From: Narthecium ossifragum
Lineage: Eukaryota; Streptophyta; Magnoliopsida; Dioscoreales; Nartheciaceae
Assembly: GCA_963920575.1 (NCBI GenBank)
Contig: OY986973.1
Location: forward strand, 6,117,054-6,181,053
Reading direction: 5' to 3'
DNA: 64,000 nucleotides
Made by a program: the position numbers and the translations under genes
The notes under the pieces: model-generated
Told to the model about the DNA's origin: nothing
Databases searched by the model: none
Seen by the model: only the letters and a program-made list of their open reading frames with translations
In this document: piece after piece, positions 37,801-49,622 of the stretch
How positions within the stretch are numbered: the first letter of the stretch is position 1
Layout of the letters: each line of letters opens with the position of its first letter

Positions 37801-40800
37801 TTTTGCAAATCATCCTAATGAGAGGATTATAGTTGCATCTATGTTTAATTGCACACTAGCTCAAAATGAAAAGTTGACCATAGAATGGAATATAGAATTC
37901 AAAAATGCTACAAATATATGAGAATGAAAGATTGTCCCATAATTGCATACATATTGTGCTATAAATGCACCAGTACTAGAACATAAATCATCCTCTTCTT
38001 CACTGACATCTTGAAGTAATCATTATTGTATCCATAGATCACTCATGAAGAAGGATAAATTAAGGAGGCATTAAGTAGTAGGATGAATTAATAGACACAA
38101 TAATATCCGCCTCAAGACTAATATATGGGATATGAGAGCAGCAAGTACCCATCCAATGGTTAAAAGATAAGTAGAGCAGCCAAGGAAACCAAGATAGAGA
38201 GACATAGATGAACTTCTTAGTTGCACAAGATAGAATCATGATAAGAGTTACGTTACCTGTACACCAGCATAGTGTTTCCAGGCCTTATCTAGCTTGTAAT
38301 CAGTAGAGAGTAACCGGTAATTTGACAGTGCTAGTTCATAGTCACGCAGCATGAAGGCATAGTCACCCAACAATCTAATTTGAGACTCAATCGAACTAAA
38401 TGTATACCTACCAAAAGAGATGCCATAGCTAATAAGAACCTATGAAAGCAAAACAGCAAGTTGAATACAGTTTAAATTCAATCTGATTGTCAGAAACTTT
38501 AAATATAGGGCTATTAGGTGCAAAACAAATCATGCAGAAGTGAAAAGCAAGTACGATCTGTTTGTCAGTAGCCTCTTACGTAGGGCCATGGGGCGTATCG
38601 GGTGCATCTTCTTTTCCTTTCCTCCACCATAAGTTTCTTATTTGATTTCTAAAGCCCTTCCTTGTAGCAGAAACCTACAAGGTAGGCATTAATCTGAAAG
38701 CATGAGAGCAACCGAGAGTAAAATATGAGGGTAAGTGCAGAGAAACAAGTACTTGATCATTGAGGATGCGTAATTTTTGCTCCATGTATGGAATTATATG
38801 CTTGGAGCAGAGGTCTTGCATGAAGTCCTTTATCTGGCCAAACAAATAGCTTGCTATAGAAATTTTCTTCAAAAGATCTTACTGGTAGAAAAGGCACATA
38901 TCGATAAGGAACAATTACAATAAGAGAAAAAGATGCATCAGAGCCTAGCAAACTATGGGTTCTGCAAAGCAACAAAAAAAAAATTCATGAAACTTTAATT
39001 GGCTCAAGTGGCACAGTGAGGACATCCTCAGTCCTTCTAAAGATCTGTAAGTTCCAAAATGAAAAAAGAATAACTGCGCCCGAGGTTCTCATGATATTTT
39101 ATAAATTTGGAATTTAAGCAGCCTGACATGAGCTTCATTATCAAATATGGCCAATTAGAGAAACACAAAGCTAATGTCTGATCACAGACAAATTGGTGAA
39201 ATTACCTCATTCAGATTGTCATCTTCTAGGAAACAAGCAATACCCGGACCATGAATTTTCTGTTAAAAGATAACATGCAAAAGTGTGTCATGATAATTGA
39301 CATAGCAAGTACTTTGTGATTCAAATCCATGCACATATCCCGCGATTGGTCAACTTACATAAGGAACCCACAGATTATCTCTGTTCTCACATGCCACATC
39401 TTGAGCAGAATTTATACAAAGCAAACGACAGTCATTGGAGCCAAACGTACTCCTCATTTCTGCGAAAATGTTGGTTGCCCTTCAAACGTAAAATAGAGTG
39501 GAGTTTATATACTGCTTACACAAGCATCAAAGATCCACTGAAATACAATAAGACTCACTAAATTAAGATCACTTAGAATGTTTTAAGGACCTTTTCATGA
39601 TTATTTATGATAAATGCTCGATGATTTACACTTGAATAGAAAGAGGATTCCATATTAATTTTCAATTTTGCAAAACACAGCCACTGTAAGTGGCTGCTGC
39701 TTCGATCATGCTAAGCATGCACTTTACCATTTGAGCTACATCTCCAAATAAAGGAAAGTTTTGTGTCCATTTTTCTTTTCTCTTGAATCTTACGATCCTC
39801 GATCTGATCCTACGATTTATCATGTGTGAGCTAAAGCTCCCTCCCAGCCTTTCCTCAAAATACCACAACAATTAGAATATATCTTGTTGTCAACCTATCA
39901 TGAACGAAATGACAATACTGCTGATATATTATACGGCTCAGGAGAATATTGAAATGTGAAACGAAAAGGATATGTTATTACTCTCATCGTATAAGTATAA
40001 CTAAAGGCAGATATATCACAAAGCAAAAGACAGTGAATTAGACAGTACTGTTCGGAAGGACCGTCTTGGTAATCATGCAGTAGTAGATAATGCTTCAAAA
40101 TCTTTGGATCCATCAGACCCTCATTCAGCAGAGAAGGCAATTGGTCCGTGTTAAAAAGATCAATAAATATGTTAATAGGTTGTTCATCCTTTGATGAGAC
40201 GACCAATAGACCTGCATACCAGGAACAAACATGTCAAGCATGCACATGTACAAGAAAGACAATAACTATTTCCAATAACTCAAACAAAATATTACTAAAT
40301 GGTCAAATGTTCAGCAAGAAACCACTTTTGGCTCTTCAAATTTATTGTTCTCAGTGAGGACAACAACACTTACATGCCACGGGGTGGTCGAATGCTTCAT
40401 GCTCTGAAAAGGATAAAGTCCGGATAAGTTCTTTATTGAAGGTCTGAATCCAAGATGGACGTAAATCAGATTCAGATACTGCACAAAGTGGTCGAGAAAA
40501 GATCAATCACTTAAACAAAAGGCTCACAATTTGCTCCAACGAATAGAGGACCATAATTGTAGTCCTGAGATACCAACACTAATGGGAGGTGTCATCTTAC
40601 ACTTAAGTACAGCTTCAAGTTGAGGTGGATCAGATGGCAAATCATGAATGCTCTGGCCTGCTTCAGTCACAACCTTCTTCAAATGCTCTTCTGCAGACTA
40701 TTTAAAGGTATTCAATATCAGCTGAGGTCAAGAAATAATTAACAGGACTAATGTTATAGTTATGTCATTACCATGTCAACAACATCTAAGGTCCATAGGA

Positions 40801-42319
40801 GTTGTGAGTTACAATGAACACAACTTCACCCTTCAAAATGACAAATAAAAAGAGTAATCACTCTTCCACAAGTTGTGATATATCTTGTCAAACTTCACAA
40901 ATTGCAGATGACCATAACAGAGCAAAAAATCCTAGGCTCCCCACGTGGTAAAGTACATTGGACCAGATTCAAGGTTTTATATTATAATTTTTCTCAATAG
41001 AGAAAAGGGATATGGAAACTTTCATGGCCTCCTCCATGAAGGGTGTTGTCGACTTATTGATGAGTATTCCAATAAACAATAACTTAAGGAGAAATGAGAA
41101 AAGTTGCACCCACAGCTGTAACATAGCAGTATTAGGAAAATAAAAAACTTAACCGCTGACCCTACAAGATTTAAAATAATGGTATTCAGACGATTAAGAA
41201 TTACTTTACAATTGCAAGTTGACATGAAGTAACATGGATATTATCTAAGCTAGCATGGATTTACATCGGCTGAAAATCTAATAAACCATCCTGCAAATGA
41301 TACCAGCTAATTGCTTATGTATAATTTTTTATATGTCAGCAGGCTCCCTAAATGTACTCAAACTTCTATGTATAACATGGAAGCCCACCAAGACTGAGAT
41401 ATATATAGTGTCTGTTTCATCCAACCAAGGAAAACCATCCTGGTCAGTACCTATAATGCACGTAATGTTTTGGCATGATATGTATATCAGCACAGACCCT
41501 GTGCCGATACATCTGCTGGAGCTTCAAGAACCCTATGCCAAGTACCGGCATGGTCTGAGCAAAGTGTCAGCAAGCATTGTGCAGAATGGCACGGACCACA
41601 TAGCCCCTACATCCAACTGAAAGCTATAAATCCATTTTATCCTCCTCTATCATGATTACATCAACCAACGCTGCCAATTTTATGTAATATCAAGCTATCA
41701 ACAAGGGGCATCATCTCGAAAATCAAGAGCAAGTACAACGACATATTAGTAATATAGATGTCTCTGTTTTTAAGAAGCATACTTCTATGAACTTCCAATC
41801 TCTCATCACATAACAAATATGAAGGGAAAAAGGATACAAGAATAATAGAGAAGTAAGTGATCTATCCTCATTTTTTTTTAGTTCTGACATTACTGTAAGC
41901 ACGGCATCAATTTCAAATGATCAGTACAAAAAAATAATGCTCAATAAAACTGATGCATGGTAATTATAAGCACCTCATAATTTCGCTCATGTACGTCAGA
42001 AGCATATACAAGTCGAAGCTTGAACATTTGCAGCCTATAAGGCTGATCACTTGCCGTGCGAACAGGAACTGAATAAAAAAGTAGTTCAGGTAATGAGCTA
42101 TACATATTGGCATAGAATTTGTTGCTCTAGATGAAAATCTAAGGTGAAAAACTTCATACCATCAATTTTGTTGAAAAGAGAAAATGGAAGAAGCATCTCA
42201 CGAAAGCTTAGACCATTCTTTTGGCAAGCTTGTTCAGCGAGAGGAGTTGAAAGCACCATAACCACAGGAGTTATTTCCTCCAGTAGCAACTTCCCAAGAA
42301 ACGAACGGATTGGATCCAT
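25880..42319 (-). CDS. TRS85: TRAPP III complex subunit TRS85/TRAPPC8
   Basis: Subunit of the TRAPP III tethering complex, which acts as exchange factor for Rab1/Ypt1-type GTPases in ER-Golgi traffic and autophagy. I traced 28 exons: 42160-42319, 41974-42068, 40601-40697, 40374-40478, 40049-40211, 39359-39479, 39206-39259, 38753-38833, 38580-38674, 38257-38407, 37188-37274, 35873-35992, 35670-35801, 35168-35265, 34964-35087, 34767-34874, 33613-33757, 32520-32630, 32343-32406, 32164-32239, 30308-30490, 30125-30232, 29638-29805, 29390-29548, 28451-28684, 28046-28207, 26533-26645 and 25880-26429. They total 3864 nt, 1287 aa, close to the ~1270 aa of the Arabidopsis protein. Diagnostic stretches are LLLEEITPVVMVLSTP (start), VVSSKDEQPINIFIDLF, PSLLNEGLMDPKILKHYLL, EMRSTFGSNDC, RYATRCGLWWAEMLRA and a beta-rich C-terminus. 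Intron 27 uses a GC donor. Introns carry several repeats. Confidence 0.96.
27560..27745. repeat. Two-copy tandem duplication (~95 bp) in a TRS85 intron
   Basis: The segment from GCATGAGGATGATATGGAAA (about 27566) through ATGCAGTCCCCCAA is repeated, with about 15% change, from GCATTAGGATGATAAGGAAA (about 27661) through ATGCAGTCCCCCAA (about 27730). It lies in the intron between exons 26 and 27. Confidence 0.7.
30578..31405. mobile_element. MULE-like non-autonomous DNA transposon (828 bp) in a TRS85 intron
   Basis: Flanked by a perfect 9-bp duplication ACTGATGAT (30569-30577 and 31406-31414), the size typical of Mutator-like elements. The ends are short imperfect inverted repeats (TATGGGTGCAAA / TTTACACCCGT). 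The interior has many GCTCGA words at both ends, a long CA/CCCACA microsatellite (about 30797-30880) and a block from about 30890 resembling the repeats at 48780-49420 and 61086-61135. It contains no transposase and lies between exons 20 and 21 of TRS85. Confidence 0.8.
33023..33096. repeat. 37-bp tandem duplication in a TRS85 intron
   Basis: GGTAATTATGTTCCTAACAT followed by CTTGCATAGTTCCATA occurs twice in direct succession, with one base changed (T to A at GTTCC/GATCC). A recent local duplication of no evident function. Confidence 0.8.
36380..37675. repeat. Cluster of related short repeats rich in GGCATGG/CCATGCC words in a TRS85 intron
   Basis: Three patches at about 36384-36515, 36980-37085 and 37505-37670 share words such as CACAGACC, ACCATGCC, CCGGCATGG and TACCGG. 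The first is bounded by GATTGCCATGCC and GGTATGGCAATCC, an inverted end pair. The third shares the order ACATCTACTGGAGC...CTATGCCG with a copy at 41455-41615 in another intron of the same gene, so this is a dispersed family. Confidence 0.6.
39672..39745 (-). pseudogene. tRNA-Ala(AGC)-like pseudogene in a TRS85 intron
   Basis: The minus strand starts GGAGATGTAGCTCAAATGGT and continues with an anticodon arm region CATGCTTAGCATG. This matches the first ~45 nt of plant tRNA-Ala with anticodon AGC at most positions. The T-arm and 3' acceptor half are not recognisable; a simple hairpin (AGCCACTTACAGTGGCT) takes their place. It could be a decayed tRNA gene or the head of a tRNA-derived SINE. It lies between exons 5 and 6 of TRS85, in the same orientation. 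Confidence 0.65.
41455..41615. repeat. Second copy of the TRS85 intron repeat family
   Basis: Shares with 37505-37670 the order CACAGACCC, ACATCTGCTGGAGC, CTATGCC, CCGGCATGG and the final GCACGG word, in the same orientation, within the intron between exons 2 and 3. Confidence 0.55.
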
Positions 42320-44147
42320 CTTATTTTCTAGAGGAGAGTAACTGGTACTTTAAGAGGACGCCTCTGCTGAGTAATTTCACGACATATCAGCAAATCAAAT
42401 GAACTCAGACAAATAATAACTAACTACAGAGCAGTATGGCTGCCCTAAATATCCATGGCAATATGAGGGCACAAATAGTAAGCTCCAAAATAAAAGGTTT
42501 AACAACAGTACTGTTTCTACAAATAAATCCTTCAAACCAGCTTATACATTTTATACACTTAGAAAGTATCACTTCAATTCACATAATATTCATAGTCTCT
42601 ACAGCATTATTGATTAAGAGTGCAAACTCATCATTATTTATGCATTCTACTTTTAAAAAGTACAATTGTTGCATTTCAGGCAATAAAATTTGAAGGGAGT
42701 TACTCCAAATTGTTATCAAAAAGGTGTCTAGAATACTTAATGATAATCCATGCCATCTTCAAGCTAGACCTATATAAAGGTTTTGAAAGCAAACATTCTC
42801 TTTAATTGGAACCAAAAAACGCAGAAATCCAAGAAGAAGCAACTCAAATTTATAAACCCAACCAAGATTCCTCTCCTATTTCCTGAATCTATGAACAAAG
42901 CACATTCTTTTCTCCATACCAGAAATATAACCACCTAAGTATCTCGATTCCTATACTTTTTTGTCGACATAAAAGATCTAAAGTCATCAGCCACAGCCCA
43001 TTCGAAGAGTCGAAAATAAAGGCAGAAGCAAGAACAATCTCTACTAACCAAAAGAAACCCCGACCCGTCCAACGGCTTCACCTGCCGCCCATACGAATAG
43101 CAAAATCCAGATCTCCCACGTCCTATTGAGATCAAGACTATCAATCTTGAAAACTTAAAAAAGGATCGGGGAACCAAAAGAGAAATCGACGGGAAGGAAA
43201 GGGCGGGGGTTGGCTCTGGCTCGGAGCGACCACGACCGGGAGAGGTTGCGAGGCCACCGGGGCGGAGTCGAGATCCAACTCGCAGTCGCAGGCAGTGTGT
43301 TCCAAGAGCTGCAAGCGGATCAAATTGCGGGTCGGGTGTGAGACGCTCCGTACCCGATCCGCCAGTCCGTACGCATTTTTCTTCCTTCTGAAACCGATAC
43401 GAAACTTCCATTCCCTTTTGTCCTGTCCGGCTGCGTTACGAATTGTATCAGATCGGATAAGAACCCCATCCGAATCCGACTCGCCGGCATCCTCGGCCAC
43501 CCAAGAAATCTCCACCGGCCTACGATTTCCGATACATAATTCGGAATACGGAATAGATCCCGACACACTCTCCTATTTCGGATCTGTAGATCGGTCCCAG
43601 TGCCGGATACGACGATGATCGCAATATATATATGATATATATCCCCTCTCGTTGCCGTCGTCGTCGTCGGTATCGGTAAGCAGCGCTCTCAACCTGATAA
43701 ACGATATTATCATTATAGAGTTGATAGATATATTTTTCAACAATGTTTTATTGGTAATTCGGACGATGAAACGAGGATTAAATCGTTGGTGGGTGCTATC
43801 ATGAGAAGAACGATCAATAATTGTGGGAATTTGTTCTTCAAGAAACTTTTAATAGCCACTCTAAGGGGCACACAGAGCAATCCATAGTATTCTGCATTAG
43901 AGGAGGATATATAATGGTGTCGATGTGCTTTGTTGTAGCGCAATGATTGATATGCCTGCCAAATGATTGCACATTACAGTCTTAAACTCTTAATTATTGT
44001 TTTAAGGCATGCCCAAGAAGTTCTTGGTAAATGGTAATGGAGGCATGCAAAAGGTTTTGTGCATTCGAAGGTAGAAGGGAGGGTTGACTGCAAGATATTG
44101 ACACGCTGCATTGCTGATCTGCAGCTTGATAGTGGAGAGTTTTGAGA

Positions 44148-44180
<33 letters not shown>

Positions 44181-44184
44181 CAGT
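42320..44184. promoter_or_regulatory. Divergent intergenic region / 5' leaders of TRS85 and the BED-hAT gene
   Basis: TRS85 starts leftward at 42319 and the BED-finger gene starts rightward at 44185. The GC-rich part at about 43200-43680, between AT-rich sequence on both sides, is the likely shared transcription start region and 5' UTR exons. GTAAGC at 43676 is a plausible 5'-UTR donor for the rightward gene, spliced to the acceptor at 44183. A minus-strand open frame at 43141-43566 has no ATG at its start and looks like leader sequence. Confidence 0.5.
44146..44180. repeat. (TA)n microsatellite directly before a splice acceptor
   Basis: About 15 TA units run into GCAG at 44180-44183, just before T-ATG of the BED gene. 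The usual pyrimidine tract is replaced by the repeat. Confidence 0.8.
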
Positions 44185-47100
44185 ATGCCTCGCCATCCGG
44201 ATGTAGGATGGCAGCATGGCACCATGGTTGGGGGGCTTAGGCACCATGTAGAGTGTAACTACTGCCACCGGACCATGATTGGTGGCATAACCCGCTTCAA
44301 GATGCACTTAGCAAACAAAAAGGGGGAAATAAAGGGATGTGATGCTGTCCCCAAGGAAGTACGAGAGATGATCAGAAAGCACTTAGCTGGATCTATACCA
44401 ACAAAATTAGCAGAGAAGAAGCAAAGAAAGGTGGCCGTGAGAGCTCGTGTGGCACAACGCTGCAGTGGCGATGACATGGGCTTGGATGAAGCAGCTCCGG
44501 ATGGGACAAACTTCTCGCAAATCATTCTCCCCCCTCAAGAAGCACAAGTACTTGGTATGTTTATTAAGGATATTCTGTCTCTTGCATCTACTGATTAAAG
44601 TTATACACGTCTTAATCCATTTTTTTAGTCGACACATCAGTATATCGATTGGACTTTTATTATGTTATCTTGAGCTTATTTGTTCTTCATAGTTAACATT
44701 TGGACTTTTTGGTTGCCACCAATGTATGTTGCCTAACTACAGTCGATATTCAGAATAAGAAATCTGTTAGGATGTGGTGCTTCCATGCCTCTATATATCA
44801 TGCATGACGGTAGGGAATACAACCTGCTTCGAGCCTTTGGTGCTCAACTTTTCATTTGACTTGTTAGACTTGTATTTGATATGTATCATGAAATTATGAG
44901 TTGGATGGTGGTTACATGCTTCTTTGCCAGTTAATTGCTAAGCAACAAGAAGTTTATAATTTGACCATATGACTTATGTTTAAGGTTCACATGGTTCCGA
45001 CTTCCCGTCTGTATCAAGTGATAAATACTTACTTGATAAAGCTGGGATTAACACATTATCCCAAAATTTAGCTTCAGAACTATTTGGAATTAACCTTAAC
45101 TCACCCCTGTCATAGGCCTTCAATGCAAACAAGTGAAAGCACTCATGCTCTGTAGTAATTAATGTGACTTTTGCCTTTCAGCTATCAATTTTGTTCTTTG
45201 AGTTCTACTTTTTTTTTACTTCCTAGGAATTTGTAGTTGACATCTTGTATGGATAGATGCATTGCCCACAAGTCTGATTTTCAGAATTTTCAGAATTTTC
45301 ATTCACTAGAAGTCCTAGCTCAGTAACTTCTGATTTCATCATCTTTTATTATCTTTTACAAAATATGCTATCCAGGCACAAACTTGTATATGACCATGTG
45401 AATGATGTTTTTATCAGTAGTTTCTTGCATTTTTTGCTGCATAAATCCTTTCACTGAGTGGTTGGGAAGAAACTTAAGAGTACATAATGGACAGATTCAT
45501 AGAGGAAACTCCAAATATGTACAAACTATTAGACCTTTACTTGTGTTGATGCATTTTGTGGAAAGCTACTTTCAGGCATACAAGGAATGATCTCTGCAAG
45601 CATTCTTGCCCTTTGTCCATCGCCTAGCAGATAGCATCCTTTGGTCAGTTTATTACACTGGAAAAAATAAACAAGTTCATGTGCTCTACAGATACTTTAG
45701 TCTCAATATTATCAATATTAGTTAAGTATAACGTGTGCTTGAATCACAATAGGACCTGCATAAAGACTTTAGTTTCCCCATAGTCTTCATAGGAATCTTC
45801 TGTTTAGAGTCCTAGTAGCTTTCCATTTCTCAGATTGGCTAAGATGATAGCTCCAGTCTTGATGCCTCAAGCTGAATGCTTTATTCTTAGTATTGGAAGA
45901 TTAGGATATCATACAACTTTATGAAGTCAATTTTCACATATCTCTTATTGGATGTTGCTGAACCTAAAGAATTGCTAAGTAGTTAGTAATAAATATGCAG
46001 CTTAAACATGCAACTTATCAGCCTGCTATAATTATCCAGTCTTTGGTAGGGCTCTGAGTAGTCCCTACAATATTTATCTTCCTTTCTTGCTTGTATTGTA
46101 GCTTCCAAACCAGCTGATCAACACCTCACGACTGGGACGAGGGAGTACTTGGATGCCTTCTCAGATCTTACGTCCACTGATAAACAGGTATGAAATAGGA
46201 TTCTCTTCTTTGTCCTTTATATTTTTGCCCTATATGTAAGCATGAATCTTTGCTTAACCCTTCTCAAGTGCTGCAAGTTAATTTGTTGTTTATTTATGCG
46301 TATTTGTCTAAGTTAGTGTTCTTATGTAGTGTGTAATTGCGCTTTTCTGAAGGATTTGGCACCCCCAAGATCCACTGATTTTGGATGGGCTCATGGTATA
46401 ATGGTAGATGGCAATAGGCAAAAGATTAAGTGCAGATACTGCACTAAGATGATCTTAGGAGGCGGAATTTCTCGCCTTAAACAACATTTGGCTGGAGAAA
46501 GGGGAAACATAGCCCCGTGCGAGAATGTGCCTGATGATGTCAAAGTGCAAATGCGACAACATAGAGGGTTTAAGATTTTGCAAAGGCTTAAAAAGCAAAA
46601 AGATCCAGAGGATGAAAAAACTTTGATCTACCATAGAATAGATGATGGGTATGATGTTGACACGCATGAAACAGCTTCTATAGAAGGCAGTTCTGATAGA
46701 AGAAGAGAAAAGAATGTAGATGAGGAGCTCTCTAGAGGAAGAAAGAGAAGGGAGAAATTAGTTGTTCAAAAGGCTTTACGCATACAGCAATCTACTTTGC
46801 ACCTTTCTGTTGCCTCGCAAGAAACTATTGATCAAGCTGATATTGCTGTTGCAAAATTCATCTATGCTGTTGGCATACCATTTAATGCTGCAAATTCTAT
46901 GTACTTCCACCAATTGGCCAATGCAATTTCTGCCGCAGGACCCGGATACATAATGCCCTCTTTCCATTCTTTGCGAGGTAAATTATTACAGAAATGTGTC
47001 CAAGAAGTAGGTGACGCCTGTAAAGATATTCGGAAATCTTGGGAAGGAACGGGTTGTACTGTTATGGTATGTAGATGGACTGATAGATCCAATCGTGCTA

Positions 47101-48650
47101 TTGTAAACTTTTTAACTTATTGTCCAAAAGGAACCATGTTTCTTAAGTCAATAGATGCATCAGAATTTGAAAGTGCACCTGAATTTCTTCTAGGGTTATT
47201 TGATGGCATTATACAAGAGATTGGCCCTCAGAACGTAGTAAATCTTTTAACAGGTACGGATCCTTGTTATAAAGCTGCAGGCAAGATGCTAGCAACAAAG
47301 TACAAGACATTTTTCTGGAGTGTCTGTGCAAGCGAATTTATAGAACTCGTATTAATGAAGCTCAGTGAAATTGATGAAGTAAAGGAGACACTGGGGAAGG
47401 CTAAAAGAATCTGTCAGCTCGTGTATAACAATGAATGGGTTCTGAATCTGATGAGGAAGAGACCTGGATGGAGAGATATTATTCAGTCTGCAAAGTCAGA
47501 ATATCTGTCGAGCTTCTTGACATTAGAAAGCATGGTAGCGCTGCAGCAGCCTCTTCATCAAATGGTTACAAGTATTGAATGGGTGGAGTCATCTCTCTCC
47601 AATCAAAATATGGGGGTTGCTGTTACAGAAACTATTTTGGACCCCCAGTTCTGGTTATCCTGTACAAAAGTCATGAAGGGCTCACAACCCCTTTTTGCTG
47701 TTATACATGTGGCAGAGAGCAAAGAAACGCCTTCTATGGGATATCTATATGATGCAATGGAAAAGGCAAGGAAAGAGATAATCTTGGCATTTGATACAAA
47801 GGACTCTGAATATGTGGAATACCTGGACATCATTGACCATGTGAATGAGAAGCTTCACAGCCCCCTCCATGCTGCTGCTTATTATCTCAACCCTTCGATA
47901 TTTTACAGCGCTGGATTTTCTACTAATAGTGTGATACAAAAAGGTTTGCTTGATTGCATTGAAACCTTGGAGCCTGATTTCAGAGCGCAAGATAATATTA
48001 CAAGGGATAAAGCTTTCTACGAGGATGCTGTGGGAGATTTCAGTCGACCTGTGGCTTTAAGGGGTAGAGATTCCTTGTCTCCAGGTGAGTTTGAATCTCA
48101 TATGCAACTTGTCCAATATTTCTTGGTATTCTGATTCGATAATGATATTTCTCTTTCTATAGCTACATGGTGGTCTTTATATGCATCGGACTATCCAGAT
48201 CTTCAGCGCTTTGCTGTTAGGATTTTAAGTCAGACATGCAGCATAACAACACCTGAGCATCACTGGACTGTGTGTGAGGGTGCCCATCTGAAAACTGGAA
48301 ACAGACTGGAGCGTGAAAGGTTGAACGACCTTAAGTATGCCCACTATAATCTTCACCTTCAAGAAAGGTATTTTCTAATGGTCCTCTGTCTGAGTCAATT
48401 CTCCTAGGATGTCCATACAAATCAGGGTGGCATTTTGTGTTTCTAAACTCGGAACTGTTGCTTGCGAATGCTTTGCAGGCAACAAGCGGCTTCTGAAAGC
48501 AATTCCGTAGTAAGAGATGAGTATGACCCTCTATGCATGGAGGGAATGAACATTATTAATTCAACAGAATGGTTGGAGGATCCTTGGATTGATGATGCAA
48601 TGCCGAGCGATTGTCTTGTGACCCAAAACAAGAACAATATGGATTCATGA
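44185..48650 (+). CDS. Domesticated hAT-transposase protein with two BED zinc fingers
   Basis: Five coding exons (44185-44554, 46102-46187, 46353-48084, 48163-48367, 48479-48650) give 2565 nt, 854 aa, in consistent phase. BED finger 1 has W9, C24, C27, H41, C52; BED finger 2 has W164, C179, C182, H197, C208. Then come a DUF659/hAT core (from about residue 350) and a C-terminal hAT dimerisation region (WWSLYASDYPDLQRFAVRIL). In active hAT relatives I expect TDN before the AAGK stretch and CxxH in CAAH; here these read TGTDPCYKAAGK and CASEFIEL, and the first block reads VCRWTDRSNRA. Catalysis is therefore probably lost. With intact introns and long frame this looks like a host gene, likely a nuclear DNA-binding protein. 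Upstream non-coding or coding exons are possible because an acceptor precedes the ATG. Confidence 0.88.
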
Positions 48651-49422
48651 GCCTTTCACAGTGTGTGTACAGATTCCAATAGGACAAAGATCAACTCATG
48701 ATGCCCATGAAACCTTTATGTTTGTAAAAATTTGAAGCTTGAATACAAGATTACCTGTACATTGTATCATATATATAGGTGGCACGGGTAACCCCTATCT
48801 CCACTAACACTAACCTCGTTAACCCCTCGTTAACCACCACCACCACCACCACCCCCCCCCCTCTCTCCTCCACTCTCAATGACTCCTGTGCTATGTGTCC
48901 ACTTCTCTCCTTCCCTCTGACTCAAGGTGTCATGTGTCCCCTTTGTCATGTGTGAGAAAATAGATGAGTCATATTCTGACTCACAAAACTTGATCTTATA
49001 TAATAGAATATATATATATATATATACACACACTAGCGGATCCCCGTGTAAATTGCACGGTTTGCCAATCATTTTCACCTCTCTCATTATCTCTCTTCCG
49101 TAACCACCCTCATCCCCATCACACCCAACTCTTCATATACGAATGAATTCAGTTATTTTTAGAAATAACTAAATTTGTGTGATGGGGGTGATTCTAAATC
49201 ACCAGATATAAATCTTTTAAACTCTTATAGGTCATCCGATGTAAATAAAACCCTGTCTTATATAGATAGACTAGTGGGGCCCCCTGCCACTTGGAAGGGT
49301 AACCACCATCAACTTCCCCATTAACCATTAACCACCCCACAACCCTCTCCTCCCCATTAACCACATCCCTCACTAAAGGCTCCACATAGGACAACCAAAG
49401 TTAACTTATAACTATGTTGTCT
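48651..49422. repeat. 3' UTR followed by low-complexity and dispersed repeat sequence
   Basis: The first ~120 bp are likely the 3' UTR of the BED gene. From about 48778 there is a patchwork: GGTGGCACGGGTAACCC (about 48779), a (CCA)n tract running into a C-run (48836-48860), a TA microsatellite (about 49009-49025) and CTAGTGGGGCCCCCTGCCAC (about 49271). The last resembles words at 30889-30930 and 61086-61120, so a small dispersed family with a variant GGCACGGGTAACCACCC core is present at all three sites. Confidence 0.55.
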
Positions 49423-49622
49423 NNNNNNNNNNNNNNNNNNNNNNNNNNNNNNNNNNNNNNNNNNNNNNNNNNNNNNNNNNNNNNNNNNNNNNNNNNNNNN
49501 NNNNNNNNNNNNNNNNNNNNNNNNNNNNNNNNNNNNNNNNNNNNNNNNNNNNNNNNNNNNNNNNNNNNNNNNNNNNNNNNNNNNNNNNNNNNNNNNNNNN
49601 NNNNNNNNNNNNNNNNNNNNNN
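49423..49622. other. Assembly gap (200 N)
   Basis: Exactly 200 undetermined bases inside repeat sequence; true length unknown. Confidence 0.98.

Noticed and set aside
43141..43566. 141-codon minus-strand open frame upstream of TRS85
   Set aside because: Begins without an ATG and lies in the GC-rich leader; the conserved TRS85 N-terminus begins at 42319.
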